A stretch of 64,000 bases of DNA from Sphingopyxis sp. JAI108 (GTDB taxonomy: Bacteria; Pseudomonadota; Alphaproteobacteria; Sphingomonadales; Sphingomonadaceae). Positions 54,837-61,991 of the stretch are shown here, one piece after another. A model generated the notes under the pieces. That model did no database searches. It worked only from the letters and a program-made list of their open reading frames with translations, and was not told the DNA's origin. How positions within the stretch are numbered: the stretch's first letter is position 1; the number at the start of each line of letters is the position of its first letter. A program made the position numbers and the translations under genes. Where the stretch lies: contig NZ_JACCCJ010000001.1 of NCBI RefSeq assembly GCF_013410105.1, forward strand, positions 1,178,001-1,242,000, read 5' to 3'.

Positions 54837-55454
54837 TCAGCTTGCGGTGGCGCTGGGGCGGCTTTTCATCCGCTCGTACCAGCCGAGAATATTCGTATTG
54901 GCGGGGTCGATCGGCTGACCGACCGACGCACCGAAATCGAGGAAGGCGAACAGCATGATGTCGGCGAGGGACAGCGTGTCGCCCGCAACATAGCCCCGCC
55001 CCGCGATCAGCGGATCGAGCCATTTGATGCCATCCTGTGCGGTAGCCTTCAGCCCCTCGGCAGCTTCGGGCAGGCAGCGCAGCCGCTGCTCGAACAGCGG
55101 TAGCCCCTCTGCGAAACGGAAGCCGTTGGTCAGCGGCTCGCAAATCTTGAGGTCGATACGGCGCGTCCACATGCGGGTGTTCGCGCGCTCCTCGGGGGTC
55201 GAGCCGATCAACGTGCGATCGGGAAAACGCTCGTCGAGATATTCGCAGATCGCCGTGACTTCGCAAAGGAAACCGCCGTCGTCGAGTTCGAGCGCGGGCG
55301 TCTGTCCGGCGGGGTTCACCTCGACATTATAGGGTGCGCGCCGGTTCTCGCCACCGCGCAGGTCAACGGTGATCTCCGGGATCTCGATACCCTTTTCGGC
55401 CATGAACAACTTCACGACGCGCGGGTTGGGGCCGACGCTGGTATAGAATTTCAT
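54837..55454 (-). CDS. Glutathione S-transferase family protein
   Basis: The 205-residue protein has a thioredoxin-like N-domain (MKFYTSVGPNPRVVKLF; NPAGQTPALELDDG with cis-Pro; CEVTAICEYLDE) and an all-helical C-domain. The candidate glutathione-activating residue is Ser/Tyr near position 5. It lies 15 bases upstream of the VOC gene. Such enzymes conjugate, isomerise or reductively cleave aromatic metabolites in sphingomonads. Confidence 0.9.
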   Translation of the reverse strand: MKFYTSVGPNPRVVKLFMAEKGIEIPEITVDLRGGENRRAPYNVEVNPAGQTPALELDDGGFLCEVTAICEYLDERFPDRTLIGSTPEERANTRMWTRRIDLKICEPLTNGFRFAEGLPLFEQRLRCLPEAAEGLKATAQDGIKWLDPLIAGRGYVAGDTLSLADIMLFAFLDFGASVGQPIDPANTNILGWYERMKSRPSATAS

Positions 55455-55501
55455 CCTGTCCTCTCCCGATCCTTTTATCATCATCCGGATCAATCGTCAA
55501 T

Positions 55502-56416
55502 TTAGTTGACGGTTAACCCGGGGCGCGGCCAGCGGACGCGATAGAGCGTGCCGGTCGTCGATCCCGTAATATAGGCGTCGCGCCGGTCTGCGCCGCCGAA
55601 GGCGATGTTCGTGATCCCGACATCGGGCAGCGGCACGAATTCCGAACCGCCGCCGTCGGGATCGAAGACGGTGATCCCGCCTTCGACCATCGTGCCGACG
55701 CAGATGCGTCCGCTTTCCTCGATTGCCATGCTGTCGAGCAGGCGAAAGGCGGGCGGGGTTCCGACGAAGCGGCCGGGCGCCCAGGGCGGCGGCGGCGCGA
55801 GGGTGCCGGGTGCCAAGATGTCCATCGCCCAGACGCGCGCCGTCATTGTCTCGCTGACGTACAGTGTCGTGCCGCCCGGCGAGAGGCCGATTCCGTTCGG
55901 CCCCATCATGTCGGCGCGCTGGCGGCTGATCTTCGATCCGTCGGCCGCCGCATAATAGACGGCGCCATGGTCGCGGCCGGTGTCGCGCACCTGTCCATGA
56001 TCGGTGAACCAGAAGCCGCCGTCAGCGTCGAAGACGATGTCGTTCGGTCCCTTGAGCCGCTCGCCTTCGAAACCGTCATAGAGCGTCGTCACCGCGCCGG
56101 TGATCAGGTCGACGCGCTGGATCGACCCGCACGCCTCAGCGTGCGCGGCATGGCCGGGAAAGAGCAGACTGCCCGCATCGATCCACTCGAACCCGCCATT
56201 GTTGCAGACATAGGCCGCGCCATCGGGCCCGATCGCGAGCCCGTTCGGCCCGCCGCCAAGTTCGGCGACGACCGTCAGGCTGCCGTCCTCCGCAACGCGC
56301 GTCAGCGTCCCGCGCGCGATCTCGACGAGCAGCACCGATCCGTCCGCCATCGGCACCGGACCTTCGGGAAAGCGAAGGCCCGTCGCGACGGCCTCGGGCA
56401 CGCCATAATCCATCAC
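55502..56416 (-). CDS. SMP-30/gluconolactonase/LRE family protein
   Basis: Six-bladed beta propeller of 304 residues. The metal site is seen in LRFPEGPV (Glu), GPNGLAI, GPNDIVFDADGGFWFTDHG and GPNGIGLSPGG with DSMAIE. Family members hydrolyse lactones or organophosphates. Its stop codon is 47 bases upstream of the GST start, and its ATG overlaps the previous gene by four bases, so it is in the same operon. Confidence 0.9.
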   Translation of the reverse strand: MMDYGVPEAVATGLRFPEGPVPMADGSVLLVEIARGTLTRVAEDGSLTVVAELGGGPNGLAIGPDGAAYVCNNGGFEWIDAGSLLFPGHAAHAEACGSIQRVDLITGAVTTLYDGFEGERLKGPNDIVFDADGGFWFTDHGQVRDTGRDHGAVYYAAADGSKISRQRADMMGPNGIGLSPGGTTLYVSETMTARVWAMDILAPGTLAPPPPWAPGRFVGTPPAFRLLDSMAIEESGRICVGTMVEGGITVFDPDGGGSEFVPLPDVGITNIAFGGADRRDAYITGSTTGTLYRVRWPRPGLTVN

Positions 56417-57060
56417 CCTTGGGCGGGGCGCGGCGCGCTGAGGAAGTCGGCGGCGCTGAAGCCCTCGGGCGCCGCGATCTCGACGATCGGATCCTCGCGC
56501 GCGTCATATTCCATGCGCAGCGCGCGGGTGATCACCGCGTGCATGTCGTACAGACATGTGATGTAGGTGAATTCGAAAATCTGCTCATCGTTCCAGAAAC
56601 TCTTGAGCTTGTCGAATATCTCGAGCGGCACGCGTCCGCCGGCCTGGCTCAGGCAGTCGGCATAGGCGAGCACGGCGCGTTCCTGATCGTTGTAGCAGTC
56701 GGCAACGGTCCAGTGTGCGATGGCGGCGATCTTCTCTTCGCTGACGCCAAGGCCGCGGAGCGACTTGCAATGCTGCGAGAAGACGAACTGGCTGCCCTTG
56801 ACCCAGCCCGCGCGCGTCTGGCCGAGTTCGCGCAGCACCGGATCGATCGTGCGCGCCGGGTTGCGGTAAACGGCAAAGCCTTTGACCGCATGTTCAAAGA
56901 TGTCAGGGGACAGCGCGAACACCGTCCACCAGTCGCCGGGGGTGCCCGTCGCGGTGCCGGGTTCGGCAACGGGGTCGCGGTCGCCGAACAGGCGGTTGTA
57001 GTAAGCGAGGACGGTCTCGTCGGTGACCTCCGAGCGGGGAACCTGGCGCAGGACGGGCAT
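56413..57060 (-). CDS. Carboxymuconolactone decarboxylase family protein
   Basis: AhpD-like helical protein of 215 residues. The conserved Cys-containing segment FSQHCKSLRGLGVSEEKIAAI is around residues 94-115, but the second Cys of the AhpD CxxC is absent. It could be a decarboxylase or a peroxidase-like protein. It precedes the SMP-30 gene with a four-base overlap. A palindromic repeat sits just upstream of its start. Confidence 0.87.
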   Translation of the reverse strand: MPVLRQVPRSEVTDETVLAYYNRLFGDRDPVAEPGTATGTPGDWWTVFALSPDIFEHAVKGFAVYRNPARTIDPVLRELGQTRAGWVKGSQFVFSQHCKSLRGLGVSEEKIAAIAHWTVADCYNDQERAVLAYADCLSQAGGRVPLEIFDKLKSFWNDEQIFEFTYITCLYDMHAVITRALRMEYDAREDPIVEIAAPEGFSAADFLSAPRPAQG

Positions 57061-57090
57061 GGGATACTCCTGAAAAATTATACTCGAACC

Positions 57091-57192
57091 TTCGTCATTG
57101 CGAGGAGCCGAAGGCGACGCGGCAATCTCCAGCTATCGGTCCAGCGCTAGGCCGATAGCTGGAGATTGCTTCGCTCCGCTTGCAATGACGAA
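57091..57192. repeat. Paired palindromic element, TTCGTCATTGCGAG...CTTGCAATGACGAA
   Basis: A 102-base inverted pair with ends TTCGTCATTGC and GCAATGACGAA and an inner CTCCAGCTATCGG/CCGATAGCTGGAG stem. It is the same family as 5295 and 60671. It splits the leftward catabolic run between the SnoaL-like gene and the carboxymuconolactone-decarboxylase-like gene. Confidence 0.88.
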
Positions 57193-57200
57193 CCTCATCA

Positions 57201-57596
57201 TCACGCCGCCGCGAATTTGCGGAATTCGGCGACGTGCGCGCTGTCGAAATACTCGTCGAGCCGCGTGATCTTGCCATTCTCGACCTTGCACACAATCGCG
57301 CAGGGCAGGCGGACCTCTCCATCGTCGTGGACGCGTTTGCCCGTCAATACATGCTGCTGGACGAAGCCGCCGGGAAAGGTGGTGAGCCGCCGGTCGGCAT
57401 ATTTGCGATCCTTGATCCGCGCGACCATGCCGGTCAGCGTCTGCGCCGTCTCGTCGCGCGTGACGATCAGCTCGTCGGTATTGTGCCAGATCTCGGCATC
57501 GGGCGTGAAGCTTTCGCGCATCGTTTCGATGTCGCCCGCTTCGATCGCGTCGAAAAAGCGCTGGGCCATCGCGCGAATGTCGTCCTGCTCTGCCAT
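57201..57596 (-). CDS. SnoaL-like / nuclear transport factor 2 family protein (first)
   Basis: The 131-residue cone-shaped fold protein begins MAEQDDIRAMAQRFFDAIEAGD, with FTPDAEIWHNTDEL and KITRLDEYFDSAH. Members catalyse isomerisation, cyclisation or hydrolysis of small polyketide- or steroid-like substrates, or serve as binding proteins. It is ten bases downstream of the SDR gene, in the same transcript. Confidence 0.87.
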   Translation of the reverse strand: MAEQDDIRAMAQRFFDAIEAGDIETMRESFTPDAEIWHNTDELIVTRDETAQTLTGMVARIKDRKYADRRLTTFPGGFVQQHVLTGKRVHDDGEVRLPCAIVCKVENGKITRLDEYFDSAHVAEFRKFAAA

Positions 57597-57606
57597 GATG
57601 CTCTCC

Positions 57607-58494
57607 TTAAGCTTTCGCGCCGAACATGCGACCGCCGTTGGCCGCGATCAGCCCATCGATGTCGTCGCCCCGGTATTCCGGGTCGGCGGAGGGGCCGAAG
57701 GAAGAAAGCATGTCCTGCGTCACCAGCTCGGCCATCGCCTTCCATTCGGGGTGGGTGAAGATCCAATATTCGCCGGTTTCGATCGCCTGCACGACGCGCG
57801 CACCGACTTTTGCAGGGTCCATGCCACCGGCGAGCACACCCTGCATCGCCTGGCTTGTCGCCGCCGCCTTGCCGAGCTCGTTTTCGACTGGGCGCAAGTC
57901 GCGCGTCGTCTCGACGATCCGCGTCGCGGACATGCCGGGCATCAGCACCGAGATATCGACGCAGCTTTCGGCGAGTTCGTTGCGGAGCGCCATCGCGATA
58001 CCGAGCGTGGCGTATTTGGAGCTGATATAGGCGACCGAAATCGGCGGCGGCACGATCGCGACCATCGACGAGGTGATGACGAGATGGCTCGGCTCGCCGC
58101 TCGCCTTCATGTCGCCGAGAAAGGTGCGACAGGCATAAAGATGCGCGTGCGCGTTGACCGCATAGTTCCAGCGCCAGACGTCGGTGTCATATTCCTCGAA
58201 CGGCCCCGACCCGCCGCCGACGCCGGCGTTACTGAACAGGATGCGGACGGCACCGAAATCGCGTGCCGCTTCTCCCGCTGCGGCCCAGCTTTCCTCGCTC
58301 GTCACGTCGAGCCGGAGGCCGAGAGCCTTCGCGCCTTCGCTTTGCAGTTGTGCCGCCGCAGTTTCGGCGCCTGTGCCATCGATATCGGCGAGGATGACCG
58401 ATGCGCCCTTGGCAGCCAGCGCCTTGGCGGTGGCGAACCCAAGCCCGCTCGCTCCGCCGGTGATGAACGCAGTCTTGCCCGCGACGCTGGTCAT
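57607..58494 (-). CDS. SDR family oxidoreductase
   Basis: The 295-residue protein has TGGASGLGFA at residue 13, NAGVG, the catalytic Ser in ITSSMVA and YISSKYA (Tyr-Lys). It is longer than the usual 250 residues, with a C-terminal extension (EYWIFTHPEWKAM) typical of SDRs acting on bulky aromatic or steroid-like substrates. It overlaps the MFS stop codon by four bases. Confidence 0.9.
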   Translation of the reverse strand: MTSVAGKTAFITGGASGLGFATAKALAAKGASVILADIDGTGAETAAAQLQSEGAKALGLRLDVTSEESWAAAGEAARDFGAVRILFSNAGVGGGSGPFEEYDTDVWRWNYAVNAHAHLYACRTFLGDMKASGEPSHLVITSSMVAIVPPPISVAYISSKYATLGIAMALRNELAESCVDISVLMPGMSATRIVETTRDLRPVENELGKAAATSQAMQGVLAGGMDPAKVGARVVQAIETGEYWIFTHPEWKAMAELVTQDMLSSFGPSADPEYRGDDIDGLIAANGGRMFGAKA

Positions 58495-59786
58495 TCGGCG
58501 AAATCCTTCTCAAGGTAGCGGGTCATGCGAAACTGCGCGAGGCCTGCGGCGGCGGCGAAGGGCATCAGCGCCATCAGCGCCCACCTGAGACTGTCGTCGC
58601 CATATCCGGGCTTCAGGCTGTCGCTGACGATCCCGGCGAACAGCGGGCCGAGGCCGAGGCCCACGATGTTGAACATCAGCATCAGCACGGCGGCGGCGGT
58701 CGCCCGGCTGCGCGGCGGCGTCAAATTCTGCACCAGAGCCAAGGCGGGCGCGACATAGGCGGTGCACGCCGCCATCGGGACCAGCATGAGGGCGAGCGAC
58801 AGCTGCCAGCTGTCGACGAGCAGCGCGGCGATGAAGGTCGGGATCAGCACCAGCGTTGCGAGCGCGGGGATCGAACCATAGGCGCGTGCCGACCGTTTCG
58901 CCCGGTGGCTGACGAGCCAGCCGCCGCCGAGGATGCCGACGCCGAAGGTGATACCGGCGGCCGGGCCGAAATATGTTGCCATCGCGTCGAGTGGCATCTT
59001 CTGGGTCCGCATCAGGAAGGCGGGAATCCAGTTGAGCATGCCATAGCTGACGAAGGCGGCGAGCCCGCTGCCGATCATCACCATGCGCAGCGAGGGGCGG
59101 CGGATGAACATGGCGAGGCTCTGGCTGAAGGGCAGGGCTTCGTCGGCGGGCTTGTGTGTGTCCATCTGGCCCCGCGCGGGCTCGCGCACGAGCCAGATCA
59201 ACAAGGGCGCGATCAATATGCCGACGATCCCGATGACGACAAACGCGTTGCGCCAGCCGATATTCGCCGCCGCCCATGCCCCGAAGGTGGCGCCGACGAA
59301 TACGCCGAACGGGCCGTTGCAGGTAAAGGCACCGATCGCGAAAGGCCGCTGCGCCGGAGGATAATAATCCGCGATGACCGAGAGCGACGGTGCCGTTCCG
59401 CCTGCCTCGCCCGCGCCGACGCCAAAGCGCATCAGCGCGAGTTGCCAGAAGTTCGAGACCATGCCGCAGGCGGCGGTGAAACCGCTCCACACGACGCAAG
59501 CAATTCCGATCAGCTTCACCCGGTTCCAGCGGTCGGCGACCATCGCGACCGGCACGCCGGCGGCGGCGTAGAACAGCGCGAAGGCGAAGCCGGTGAGCAG
59601 GCCGAATTGCGTGTCGCTGAAATTCATCTCGGCGCGGATCGGCTCGACAAGCACCGACAGGAGCTGGCGATCGACGAAGTTGATCGTGCCGACGACGAAC
59701 AGCATCGCGAGCGCGACGTTGCGGCGGAGCGCATGGCCGTTGCCCGGCGCTGCGGTGCCTGCACTGAAGGCGGTGGCCTCGGTCAT
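58491..59786 (-). CDS. MFS transporter, spinster-like
   Basis: The 431-residue protein has 12 predicted transmembrane helices and the MFS signature VAMVADRWNRVKLIG between helices 2 and 3. The start NFVDRQLLSVLVEPI is typical of Spns-type carriers in sphingomonad catabolic clusters. The ATG at 59786 follows GGGGAGAG; an ATG four codons upstream is less well placed. It probably imports the cluster's substrate. It is divergent from the next SDR gene. Confidence 0.9.
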   Translation of the reverse strand: MTEATAFSAGTAAPGNGHALRRNVALAMLFVVGTINFVDRQLLSVLVEPIRAEMNFSDTQFGLLTGFAFALFYAAAGVPVAMVADRWNRVKLIGIACVVWSGFTAACGMVSNFWQLALMRFGVGAGEAGGTAPSLSVIADYYPPAQRPFAIGAFTCNGPFGVFVGATFGAWAAANIGWRNAFVVIGIVGILIAPLLIWLVREPARGQMDTHKPADEALPFSQSLAMFIRRPSLRMVMIGSGLAAFVSYGMLNWIPAFLMRTQKMPLDAMATYFGPAAGITFGVGILGGGWLVSHRAKRSARAYGSIPALATLVLIPTFIAALLVDSWQLSLALMLVPMAACTAYVAPALALVQNLTPPRSRATAAAVLMLMFNIVGLGLGPLFAGIVSDSLKPGYGDDSLRWALMALMPFAAAAGLAQFRMTRYLEKDFAE

Positions 59787-59827
59787 AACTCTCCCCAAAA
59801 ACGCGCGAGTCTTCTCGTCCGAAAAAT

Positions 59828-59843
59828 ACTTAGATATTTAAGT
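59828..59843. promoter_or_regulatory. Near-palindromic operator candidate between MFS and SDR genes
   Basis: ACTTAGATATTTAAGT is a 16-base near-palindrome (one mismatched pair) in an A+T-rich patch of an otherwise G+C-rich window. It lies 42 bases before the MFS start and 52 before the SDR start. It resembles MarR- or TetR-type operators; no regulator gene is present in the visible cluster. Confidence 0.5.
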
Positions 59844-59894
59844 TTATCTGTCAATGTGCTTTACGGTAACGACCAGATCAATGGGAGAGAAGAG

Positions 59895-60662
59895 ATGGAT
59901 ATCAACGGCAAGACCGCCATCGTGACGGGCTCTGCAGGCGGCATCGGCCGTGCGACCGCGGTGATGCTGGCGGCGCGCGGCGCGGCGGAGATCAGGCTGG
60001 TCGATGTGAAGGAGGACGCGCTTGCCGAAACGGCGCGCCTCGTCGCGGCAAAGGGCGCGCGCGTGACGACGCATATCCTCGACCTTTCCGACGTTCCGGC
60101 GGTCGAAGCCTGGTTCCAGGCGCATGGCGATGTCGATATCCTTCACAATAACGCCGGCGTCGTGTCGGGCCTGCCGCAGTTTCCCGATGTCGATGCGGCG
60201 CGCATCCGCTGGATCATCGACGTCAATGTCACCTCGCTCGTCGCCGCGACGCAGGTGGCGGTGCAGAAGATGAAGGCGCGCGGCGGCGGGGTGATCGTCA
60301 ATACCGTCTCGACCGTCGCGCTCGGCGCCGGATTTTACGACGCGATGTATGCGACGACTAAGGCGGCGGTGATGATGTTCACGCGCTGCTGCGCGCCGCT
60401 CAAGGGGGAATGCAACGTCCGCGTCGCCGGCATGCTGCCGGGGCTGGTCGACACGCCGATCCTCGACACGACGGGGGCCGGCGGCAAATCGGAATGGATG
60501 GAACAAGTGCTCGCGAACAACGAGGCATGCGCGCCCGACGATATCGCGGGCGGGGTGATGGCGCTGATCGAGGACGACAGCCTTGCGGGCGGCGACTGGG
60601 TCGCGGTGCGGCGCTTGGGCGGGAAGGTCGAATATCAGTGGGGGCACGTCGATACGCTATGA
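59895..60662 (+). CDS. SDR family oxidoreductase
   Basis: The 255-residue classical SDR begins MDINGKTAIVTGSAGGIGRA, with NNAGV, the catalytic Ser in NTVSTVA and Tyr-Lys in YATTKAAV. The ATG at 59895 has a GGGAGAGAAG sequence upstream. It is the only rightward gene of the cluster and shares a divergent control region with the MFS gene. Its frame runs open for 990 bases upstream, opposite the MFS gene, but that part is not coding. Confidence 0.9.
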   Translation: MDINGKTAIVTGSAGGIGRATAVMLAARGAAEIRLVDVKEDALAETARLVAAKGARVTTHILDLSDVPAVEAWFQAHGDVDILHNNAGVVSGLPQFPDVDAARIRWIIDVNVTSLVAATQVAVQKMKARGGGVIVNTVSTVALGAGFYDAMYATTKAAVMMFTRCCAPLKGECNVRVAGMLPGLVDTPILDTTGAGGKSEWMEQVLANNEACAPDDIAGGVMALIEDDSLAGGDWVAVRRLGGKVEYQWGHVDTL

Positions 60663-60670
60663 TCGCACCA

Positions 60671-60770
60671 TCGTCATTGCGAGCGAAGCGAAGCAACCTC
60701 CAGCCAACGAACTCAGCCTATGGCCGCGAACTGGGGATTGCCGCGTCGCTTCGCTCCTCGCAATGACGAG
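60671..60770. repeat. Paired palindromic element, TCGTCATTGCGAG...CTCGCAATGACGA
   Basis: A 100-base inverted pair with perfect 13-base ends. It sits between the convergent SDR and GST genes, ten bases after the SDR stop and six before the GST stop. It is the same family as 5295 and 57091 and may act as a bidirectional transcript end. Confidence 0.9.
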
Positions 60771-60775
60771 TGTGA

Positions 60776-61486
60776 CTAACGCGTCGGAGCTTCCAGCATA
60801 TTCTTGCCGAACAGATTCGACCACTGCTCCTCGGTCAGCACCGGGCGCGCGCTCGACAGGTTCGCGGCGTTCTTGACGTCGGTTCCCGCCGTCACCGCAG
60901 GCCGCTCGCCGATGCGCGCGAACCAGTCGGCGACGGCGGGATAATCATCCAGCGTCAGCCCGATCGCACGGATCGCACGCGTCCAGGGCCAGCACGCGAT
61001 GTCGGCGATGCTATATTCCTCGGCGAGATAGTCGGCTTCGCTAAGGCGGCCATTGAGGACATGAAGCAAGCGCAGCGTCTCGTTGCGATAACGTTCGACC
61101 GGATAGGTCTGCCCTTCGGGCGCATAGCGGATGAAATGATGCGCCTGACCCTGCATCGGGCCAAAGCTTGCCATCTGCCACATCAGCCATTGCTGCGCTT
61201 GGCTACGGCGACGCGGGCTTTCGGGAAGCAGCTGACCGCTCTTTTCGGCGAGATAGAGCAGGATCGCGCCGCTCTCGAACACCGGGAGCGGCGCGCCGCC
61301 GCCCACGGGCTCATGATCGACGATCGCGGGCAGGCGGCCGTTCGGGTTGATGCGGCGATATTCGGGGGTCAGGTGATCGCCCTCGAGCATGTTCATCGCG
61401 ATGAGCCAGTGCGACAGGCCCACCTCTTCGAGCATGATCGAAACCTTGTGGCCGTTCGGCGTGGGCGTGAAATAGACGTCGATCAT
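60776..61486 (-). CDS. Glutathione S-transferase, YfcG/nu-like
   Basis: The 236-residue protein has an N-domain with TPTPNGHKVSIMLEE, NPNGRLPAIVDHE and VFESGAILLYLAEK, the glutathione-binding Glu-Ser pair. This fits the Ure2p/nu class, whose members often act as disulfide reductases. It overlaps the next gene's stop by four bases (ATGA), so the two are coupled. Confidence 0.91.
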   Translation of the reverse strand: MIDVYFTPTPNGHKVSIMLEEVGLSHWLIAMNMLEGDHLTPEYRRINPNGRLPAIVDHEPVGGGAPLPVFESGAILLYLAEKSGQLLPESPRRRSQAQQWLMWQMASFGPMQGQAHHFIRYAPEGQTYPVERYRNETLRLLHVLNGRLSEADYLAEEYSIADIACWPWTRAIRAIGLTLDDYPAVADWFARIGERPAVTAGTDVKNAANLSSARPVLTEEQWSNLFGKNMLEAPTR

Positions 61487-61980
61487 GCGGTGTTTCCTTC
61501 GGAGAAAATGGCGCGCGCGGCGGCGAAAGCGGTCTCGAACGCCTCTTTCCCGGCAGGATAGGCGACGACGGTCAGCGTCACGCCCGCGATCTTCCACCCG
61601 TCCCGCCGCACCAGCCGGTGCGTGTAGCGCCCGATCAGGTCGCCGAGCAGCGCGCGGTCCTCGACCCCGACGACGTGGACGGCATCGACGATGCTTGTCA
61701 CCGTCGCGCGGTCGCCGTCGATGGTCGCGATAACATTGTGCAGTTGGTGCGCGGTCGCGTCGAAGCCTTCGAGCGTCCTGCAACGGTCCGTCCATTCGTC
61801 GGCGGGCACCGTCGCGACGAGCGACCCGATCGAACCATAGTCGACCGCGATCTCGTCGGTGAAGAGCGCGCGATACGCGTCCCAGTCGCGTGCATCGAGC
61901 GCGGTCGCGTAACAGGTCACGACCGCGGCCGCCGCTTCCCTGTCGAGGAAAGCCTGGGCCGCGGCCGATCCCTGGGACAT
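61483..61980 (-). CDS. SnoaL-like / nuclear transport factor 2 family protein (second)
   Basis: The 165-residue cone-fold protein has VVTCYATALDARDWDAYRALFTDEIAVDY, here noted as residues 20-48, and HQLHNVIATIDGDRATV with a conserved His. It belongs to the SnoaL_4 subgroup common in aromatic- and steroid-degradation clusters. It starts 12 bases after the TBDR stop, so it is in the receptor's operon. Confidence 0.87.
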   Translation of the reverse strand: MSQGSAAAQAFLDREAAAAVVTCYATALDARDWDAYRALFTDEIAVDYGSIGSLVATVPADEWTDRCRTLEGFDATAHQLHNVIATIDGDRATVTSIVDAVHVVGVEDRALLGDLIGRYTHRLVRRDGWKIAGVTLTVVAYPAGKEAFETAFAAARAIFSEGNTA

Positions 61981-61991
61981 CGTATCCGACC

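Noticed and set aside
58905..59894. Upstream extension of the rightward SDR by 330 codons
   Set aside because: It is antisense to the MFS gene; the SDR cofactor motif begins right after the ATG at 59895, which has its own Shine-Dalgarno sequence.
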